Shown: piece after piece, positions 56,138 through 64,000 of the stretch
Layout of the letters: every line of letters begins with the position of its first letter
Position numbering within the stretch: the first letter of the stretch is position 1
Origin: Epiperipatus broadwayi
Lineage: Eukaryota; Onychophora; Udeonychophora; Euonychophora; Peripatidae
NCBI GenBank assembly: GCA_028023455.1
Contig: JAQFVV010012394.1
Coordinates: forward strand, 23,206,900-23,270,899
Direction: 5' to 3'
Length of the DNA stretch: 64,000 bases
Notes under the pieces: model-generated
Seen by the model: the letters and a program-made list of their open reading frames with translations, nothing else
Database searches by the model: none
Told to the model about the DNA's origin: nothing
Translations under genes and position numbers: made by a program

Positions 56138-58433
56138 CTATTATTGTTTAGTTTTTAGCATTAAGATTGTAATCAGAGATTTAAAATATTTTTAAGGTTG
56201 ATAGTAAAATCAGATATTAAATCATGAATGTATTCTAAATTTCATATCAGAATATTTGAAATTTCTGTTCACTGCTCTATTTAAGAAACTATGTAACTAT
56301 TAAAAAATATTTTAACATCGTATTGCATTGTCAATGATTTATATCAAATATGTCAAATTTTAATAAATTATATTGAATATAAATATATTAAACCTCGATT
56401 TTAAAATTTTATTCTAACTTCAATAAAAGCATTTAATTGAAACTAACTAACAAACAAACAGAGATATTAACTTAAAGGTTTTAAAAAAAAATGCAATTGA
56501 AATGTAGATATCATTCATGTTTTAGAAATACTATATTTATTGCATCAGGTATTTTTATACAATTATCAAAATGGATTTTGTATGGCTACAGTGAAACATC
56601 AGATTATTGTAAATTTAGAAAAAAGAAAATGGTATGCCTTATATGAAATTGGAAACTATAAAAGATGAATGAAATATAGATATTACTTAACTGAAAATAC
56701 AATACCTGTATGTGAGATCTATTAAATATAATGTAAAAATTCAAGTAAAAAAAGTATATTGTGAATAAAAATTTAACAAAAAATATCTGTTTTTTTTTTT
56801 CGCAACTTGTTAACTAGGCATTGCATCATAATAATATTGAAATGTCAAATGCAGGTATGATCTTGTCAGTAATCAATTTTGCAACGTTTATCATTAGATG
56901 TGGTCATTTTAAAATTACAGTGATTTCAAAAAATATTACAAAAATATAAATAATATGACGCAAACAATAGACTGTAGTATTAATGTTATCTTAGAGATAT
57001 ATAATAATTTTGATAGAAGTATTTTTAATAAATTGAATGACAGTAGTAAATTTATTAAACTGCATTAAACAAGTTACTCAGGACATAGGAAAAGATGCTC
57101 ACTAAAGTGATATAAATATCTTTGAACTACTGTTATATACAATATCAGCATGACTTCTTACTGTATTCAGTTGTGGATTTAATTTATGAGTTGTTGCCAC
57201 GAGAATAAAAATAATGGATAAGTTACTATAAATATCTTTGAACTATTAAGCCATGAATACAAATAATGGCATAACTCCTTTATATCTTATGAATTTGATT
57301 CGGAAGTTTATATGAAATAAAGACATATCATCAGAGCACAAGTTCTGGAAGTTGCAGTTTATTATATTCTATGACAATTAAATAAATACTTCATTTTGTC
57401 ATTTTTTCGTGAGAAAAAGTTGAGAAAACTTATAAATATGAAATAATTTTAATTATTAAGTGGAAGTGTTTCCCTTGCATATGAGAACTGCACATCATTG
57501 ATCTATAGAACAGTTAAATATTCATATATTGTGCATCATTATTAGTATATAAAAAAAATATTTTAATGTTACTATATTGATTGTTATTCCTATGTGAATT
57601 TGTCTTTTATTGCTCCCCAATTTGACCTTCATGTATTTTTTCTGGAACCTTTTAGGAGCAAGGATTAGGAAAGTGACATATATAATGAACATCTTTGTTG
57701 TTTATATAAATAAAAAGTTGTTTAATTTAATTAGAACTTAATTGTATATTTTATACATTTTAGAGAAACATCTGCTGTATGGTTCTGTTGTAAAATTATT
57801 TACTATTATTCATATTATCACTATTACATTTGTAATTAACATTACTGTGGTTATGATTAGTTCCCACTATTATTTTTCCTTTCATTTTTATTATTACTAT
57901 TACATTAATTATATGTTATGATTACTGCAATTATAATTAATGCTTAATATTATAATAATGCTATTATGTATTTTATCTTATTTTACCCCTTTGTTTTTTT
58001 TTTTAGAGTTGGTTATTATGATACAAATGCTATTATTATTACTATTACAATTGTGTGTGTACACTGCTTATTTTCAAAGCACATCCATTCAGTAATATGA
58101 TTTAAATAATCTATTGAATTGGTTTTTATTTATAATAGTTGCAATTCTTAACAACAATTTCTACAAACACTTTATAATAATTTTAAAAAAATAAATGTTG
58201 ATTATATAATTAATTCATTTTTTAATCAAATTGAACTATGTTTTCTTTCCCTCTAGAAAACTAAGTTACACATTCACCAAAGATGTATGTAGTTAATAAA
58301 TATTTAGATAAATATCTATATCAAGCTTTAAATTTTCACAATTAAAATTCTACAAATTAAAAGTTTATTTTAAATAATTATATTGAGGAAAGTTTGATTT
58401 ATATGTATATACATTTTTAACATTCATTTTCAG
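56138..58433. other. Intron sequence, low complexity in part
   Basis: No coding signal. 57780-58060 is a diffuse (ATT)/(TTA)-rich stretch. It ends in the acceptor TTTTCAG. Confidence 0.4.
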
Positions 58434-58515
58434 ACCGGTTATTATGATATGCCATTTCCCCCAGCAACTACATTAACTGGCCGGGATGGCGGATTAACAA
58501 ACGTACCATATTCAA
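58434..58515 (+). CDS. UBAP2L: UBAP2L/Lingerer exon 6 of 6 in window (LTGRDG)
   Basis: An 82-bp exon between TTTTCAG and GTAAGATT. It encodes TGYYDMPFPPATTLTGRDGG, LTNVPYS and ends in phase 1. YY-x-(M/I)-PFP, a Thr/Pro run, LTGRDG-L--NPYS is the strongest signature of UBAP2/UBAP2L/Lingerer. The rest of the C terminus lies beyond the window; no further exon is seen in the following 5.5 kb. Confidence 0.95.
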
Positions 58516-58977
58516 GTAAGATTTTGTTTAATTTGTATACTTTTAGTTGGATTGAAATTTAGTTTGCAAAATATTTAAGGAATAATATTAATCTTTTATG
58601 ATCTTGCTCTATTCTGATAGTTTTTATTTTCATAATGATAATCATATATCTTTTTGTGGTAATATTATATCAAATAAATCTTTTTCAACAATTCAGTAAT
58701 AGTTAGACTGGAATTGAAAATGAGGTGCATTAATAATCTATGTAGATAACAATGGACTTTTAAAATAAAGCTTTTTACCTATTTATTGGCCCATTTTTTG
58801 TATTAATTTCTTTATACATAAAGGATTTTTTATAAAATCTTTTATCTTTCAAATTTTATTATTTAATATACAGTTCATTTTTTGTTGTAATGAAATAAAT
58901 ATTCTATATATGCTTTTATAGTTGCAAGTTTATTTACATTGTTTTTATCCAATCTATATATATATATATATTGTAAC
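58516..58977. other. Intron start with (TA)n
   Basis: Donor GTAAGATT, AT-rich sequence, then a (TA)n run at about 58957-58970. Confidence 0.5.
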
Positions 58978-61860
58978 CTTCCCCGTCGTAAACCGCATAC
59001 TCATCAACAAATCACTATGCACATTTATAAGCGTTTAATTTCAAGGTAATCTTTGTCTATTACAACTAGATAGTATATCTTTTTCTGATCTCGCTCTCTC
59101 TCTGTTTCAACACTCAATCTAAGCAAATCTAGAATACACACCTATAATATTATAAGTGTTAAACCAAAGATAAGATTTCCTTATTGGCTAGGCTCACATG
59201 AAACTATAATCTTAGAGAAGATCACAAGGTAATAACTTCTGGTTAAACCAGACCTAAAATCCATAAATAAGCAAACAAACAAAAGATTATGAAATAAACT
59301 TACTCTTTATCAAACAAATAAATAACCAATGATTAGATCAATGAAATGAATATGAGATTAAAATACAAATTAAGCAATAAGTAAATTAAGATGTGGATAA
59401 TGAAAATAAATAAAAATTAAATAATAACATGAAATAAATCTAATAATGAATAGAAAAGGAAGAAATATGTATTAGAATAATGAATAATTAAGATGATGAT
59501 AGAATAAGAGTTAATGGATGATCAAGATGATAATGAAATAAGAGCTAATGAACAGTGAGTGAATTAGGATAAAGAATTAGGAGGAAGACTAAAGGTAGCT
59601 GGGAATGACAGATGAGAAAATGATGAGGATGAAAGATGAATTCCAGAAATCTAACTTTGATATTAAATTAAATGATAAGGAAACAACTAAATTAAATATG
59701 GACTTTAAGCCCAGCAAAACCAGAATATTCACTATAAAGTCAAAACAAACTATATATGTTTCAGATAAAGAAGCAATTAATATTTTAACATTTAATTGAC
59801 TTTTACAAACCATTGAATGTTCCTAAACCTAATACAACTATAATAAACAACCAAATTTAAAATCTATTATAAACTTTAGCTTCTACACTACAAATTAATA
59901 TAATTTATTCTTCTCAGGGTTCATATTACTTAAAAGTTTATTATACAACATATACTTGGGTCAGTGAGAGGGATTTTGCCACTACCCAACTATAATGCAC
60001 AAAACGATTCTCGATACAAAATTGAATTAATAAACACTTAGCAGTCCTAAGGAAACTCTATAACTAATATAAACTTTAAGCCTCCATTTGTATGAATAAT
60101 TTTCACTAGCCAAACAAAGACTTATTGACTTCTTTCTCATAAATAAGTAATAACAATGTGATCAAGATCAGTGAATGATAAATCCGCAGGTTCAAATAAA
60201 AATGATTAAACCCATATTAAATGTTTAATCTTTTAGCAATATTTTATTTATTAAGTAATGAAGCCCTAGATATACTTGTACATGACAGGGCTTAGTAAAA
60301 TTACTCTGGTATACCAACCTATAGTAACTTATACACTATTGATTGATGATGATTTCCATATAATCATTGGATATGTCGATAGCAATAACAAGAATAATGT
60401 ATGGGTGTGTTAATTAGTAACAAGACTACTGATGACTAAGTAAATGTTTAACAAAATAAAATTTATTTACAATATTCATATTAATTAGATACCTTACATG
60501 AATACCTTACATGAAACAATATTCCCTATCAAGGACAATCAGGGATGGGAATTACTTGATATCCATATTGGAATTATCTCAGTATTTAACGTGCCAAATC
60601 AAATATCTCTATATTTTGAGAAAAGCAATCTTTTCTCTTTCTTAATGGAGTTTTAAAATTAGTATCTCCAATAAATCTATTTAATTTCTTACCATATGGT
60701 AAGGGCAATTACCATGTATAATACTATTACTAATGTATCACTATTCACCTTGAAAGATTTGTCATATTGATGTGGGACAGACACCATAAGTTAACATACA
60801 CACATGACGTAAAATATTGCCTATGTCCAATTTACTCATTTAATAATAAAATAATCTTATTGATTCATCAATAAATCACCACTTGATAAAGATACTTTTA
60901 CATTGTTCATGGACACCACTTGCTATTTCATACAGAAGTTCTACATACACTAATAAATTTGGTTGGTCTGCCTACCAACTGATGATGATTATACATCATC
61001 AGGACACTATCCCAATTAAACAAACACTATGGATATACCTAGTGTCCCATAAGCGAACTTATTTTATCCTTGCCATTGGATTATGAATACTACTTTTCAC
61101 CATACACGGTGGAAAAATAACTCTAACTTCGTGATGGGTCTAACACTAAAGGAGGCTCTACAAAGCAACATGGAAGCTGCATAGGAAAACAACATGAAAG
61201 TTGTATATAAAAAAAAAAAATGAAAGTTGTATCCTAAAAATGGTTGATTCTAATACCTTCATTGGTATACAAGTGCGGGCAATGCCTCGACACGTAACAT
61301 AGAATTCAGACCATGAAATTATCCTCTCTTAGGACTTAATTATGCTCTGAGCATTAAATCTTAACTAGCCTCACAATATCATCCTTTCACTTAATCAACA
61401 ATGGGGAATTCTCCATAATCCCATGCACAATACATATATTATTATCTTTGATGCTTTTATATTTAGCATATCTCTTCAGCTAACAGCTGGTACAAATTCT
61501 AATTAATGCAATAGCAAGGTAAAATGACAATAATAATAAAAGTGGAAACATAAATATTCCCTTTTACAATGCATAAACTGTTAATGTTTGATAAACAAAC
61601 CACCAATATCTAAATAAAACAACCTTTAATTATTCCAAAATAATTATTACACCTTGTCATAGCAAGTCATGTACATGCAATGATAGATAAACTTACATTT
61701 GATATCTAAAATGGACATTTAATTAATAGGCAATATTAAGAAATGAAAAAGGTTTTTTTAAATTATCTCTTATAACATAACAATTGTGTCGTGGTATATA
61801 ATTTTAGCAAGTTCGGGTTTGTTTATTCCCCTTCAATATAATATTGACATTTATTTTAAT
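58978..61860. other. Unidentified non-coding tract, possible transposon
   Basis: Starts abruptly after (TA)n with TGTAACCTTCCCCGTCGTAA and is A-rich on this strand, with few T runs, unlike the rest of the intron. It holds a purine-rich stretch (59450-59650) and a duplicated ATGAAAGTTGTAT near 61195 and 61220. The sequence returns to normal near TTTATTCCCCTTCAATATAA (61821). No coding domain, no recognised LTR pair and no matching inverted end were found. The two opposing ORFs near 59600-59810 are not convincing genes. Confidence 0.35.
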
Positions 61861-64000
61861 AGAATGAGAGATAAATATTTCTCACTTTTTTTTTTTCCAT
61901 AAACAATATCTACCCCCATATATTTACTTGATACAACAACATAAAATAATGTGATAAATGATACTATTTTTATGCATCTCCACACCCTTACCAAGCACAC
62001 TTTATAGTTTTCAAAACATACACTATATAAAAAAAATAAACCTGATCCTTGAATACTACATGAGCAAGAAGAAAAAAAAAACACATATATTACAATATTA
62101 TATGTGTCAATCACAACGATGAACAAACGTTTCCTTTCCTTAGATTTTATTGTAATTGTTCCGATTTGATCCGATCTTATGAGTAACATTAGTGATAAGA
62201 CGTATATAACAAGCAATATTCTTAGCAAATATAGACGTGGAATATATTGTTTCACAATAACGCATTTAGACAATATTTAAGCTTTTTTTTTTTTTTTAAA
62301 TGGCACGAAAATCCTTTATTATTTTGAATAACAATATAAACACAACTAGGCACAATCAAGCAATATCAAAACATTTTCCACGTAATACCACTAAACGAAG
62401 TTTATCAAGATTTATAAATACACTTTTCCTTTTTTAAAATCCTAGAGAGATTGAGATGTTTGATGTTATTCCAGTGATTTGAAATTTAGCAACTTGAATT
62501 ACGACCATGGAACAGAATGAAAATTATCACTGGTTTATTCTTCTTTCCTATCCGCGAAGATTTCTGTCTCAATTTTAAATAATTTTAGAGCAGCTGAGAA
62601 TATCATTATTTTATATTTACCCAATCAAGAAAATTAAATACTTATTTAATTACTTCCATTATGCAATACATATTTAATAAGGTTAGCAAAGTTAATTTAC
62701 TATTCAAGAATTGTTAATAAACTATACTTGACATTAATAATTTATCATTTTCTATTTTAAACAACTAAGCCATTCGCAGTAAAATTGAAGCATGAAATCG
62801 AAGCAGACGATATTTCTTCCTAATGACGATACGAAATAATTCAGGCATTTTTTTTTTTTTTTTTTTTAGAACAAATTATTTTATAGGATTTAAAAATAAA
62901 TGTTTAATTTATTTAATGTTTCTTCTAAAATTTCCACCAAAAGAGTTATGAACTATTTTTACGGAAAAGATAGTTTAAACAACAAATGGGTTTTTCAGAT
63001 TAGCGCGAAAATTAAATTGACTTTAGTCCTTTTTCTATTATCTCTTAATAATTCTAGTATTTTTAGTTTTAAGCATTTACTAAGAGGAATAAAACAACAA
63101 TAATCCCTTACTTTTTCTGCTCTGATTCTTTCCTCCAAGTGGTCCATATGTAGGCAAATATTTCTTCCAAGAATAACATTAATACTTATGAGGGTCATTT
63201 TTTTTTCTTCCAATGTGTAAAATCCAAAACTATACGGTCAATAAAAACAAAAGCAGCGGTGAGATGTCACAGAGTTATTAGTTTTTTATTTTAACATCTT
63301 TAGTTTCATCTAATCTTATAATTTTCTTCAAAATAATTTTGAAATTATTATTCTAGATTTTTACTTTTCTAATTTTTTCTTTTATGAGTGAAAATTTACG
63401 TCTTCTTTCAACTTTTTCATTAAGTAGTCTCCCCAGCTGATAAACTTGTTCTAGCCTTTATTGTTTGTCTTACCGGTTGTGATTGGTTCTGAATAATTCA
63501 ATCATAGTAAATGTACATAAATTAATATTTTTAATCCATCTAGTGAGAAAAATCCAGATTGATATTTCAATTTAATGTAATATACAATGTATTTAAAGAT
63601 CGTTTATAAACAAATTTAGAAAAATTATCAATTGCTTTTGGTTGTTTATTTTTACTTGTTTAATGATAATAAAGTTTTAAATACTTTCTTACTTTCAAAT
63701 GGGTTTTCTACTATTACAATATTATTTAACTAGCTACCACTGGAAATTGTGATAAAATACCTATGAGATAAATATCTATTCCACCAGACTTTCCGGTGCA
63801 TTATCAGTCCAAATCATCATCAGTTTTAAGATATTTATGAGTGCTTTTGGTTTAATTAGAAAATATATAATCCAATAAGCATTTTAATATATATAATGAA
63901 TATTTATACACTACTTTTTAATAATTTATAAATTATTACAATTTAAAATTTTACACACTGGACCCTTGAATAAAATTTCCTACCATGAGCCAAAACATAT
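61861..64000. other. Intron sequence, nothing recognised
   Basis: AT-rich, with long T runs at 62284 and 62849. The 140-codon minus-strand ORF at 61851-62273 is hydrophobic at its ends but lacks any recognisable motif and has biased AT composition, so I do not call it a gene. Confidence 0.35.

Noticed and set aside
60970-61013. Another hammerhead (CCAACTGATGATGATT)
   Set aside because: CTGATGA is present, but the following hairpin closes on CATCATCAG and no GAAA follows; it is a simple palindrome.
61851-62273. 140-codon membrane protein gene
   Set aside because: Apparent hydrophobic segments come from AT-rich codons; no motif, no homology I recognise and no splice context.

Overview
The window is an intron-dominated piece of an AT-rich animal genome, most likely an invertebrate. 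It has GT-AG introns with long T tracts before acceptors, almost no coding density, and many decayed retroelements. The only host gene is a plus-strand orthologue of UBAP2/UBAP2L (Lingerer in flies). Six exons lie at 2036-2120, 9983-10527, 10608-10761, 35202-35290, 53685-53750 and 58434-58515. Their phases match at all five junctions, and the last four exons spell the conserved Pro-rich, aromatic block that ends in LTGRDG. Both gene ends lie outside the window. The taxon cannot be fixed from this sequence.

The introns hold nested transposons. 0-14 kb: an RTE-like LINE 5' fragment (minus), a decayed Jockey-like RT, a 51-bp minisatellite, foldback repeats, a tRNA-Val-related SINE and a 2.6-kb LINE (minus). 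14.4-33 kb: two insertions of one LINE family, called LINE-A here (ORF1 with PHD and SGNH esterase, ORF2 with endonuclease and RT). The first is split by a 6.9-kb palindromic element. The second is split by about 4.5 kb containing a Penelope-like element.

The palindrome (15274-22172) has two 2.5-kb terminal inverted repeats, TGT...ACA ends, an ATAT target duplication and subterminal TGTAATGGA-like repeats. Its 1.85-kb core carries a Lys-rich ORF with four 30-residue repeats. The ORF runs directly into what looks like a captured host exon, splice acceptor included, encoding spectrin-repeat-like sequence.

35-44 kb: foldback repeats near 35.4, 42.9 and 43.7 kb, plus a relic at 5.9 kb, carry hammerhead ribozyme motifs. 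The copy at 43161-43230 keeps an apparently complete type I hammerhead core, and two copies have hammerheads on both strands. A CpG-retaining, gene-free block lies at about 37.8-41.3 kb.

44-53 kb: two closely similar copies of a Jockey-like LINE (LINE-B) lie in inverted orientation around an L1/Tx1-like LINE (LINE-C), joined by (ATT)n tracts. After 53 kb there are two host exons, one SINE, one foldback MITE and a long unidentified non-coding tract.

The strongest candidates for undescribed biology are the long-TIR, gene-capturing palindrome and the hammerhead-bearing foldback family. Both sit in introns of a gene that should be transcribed, so both could act as RNA.
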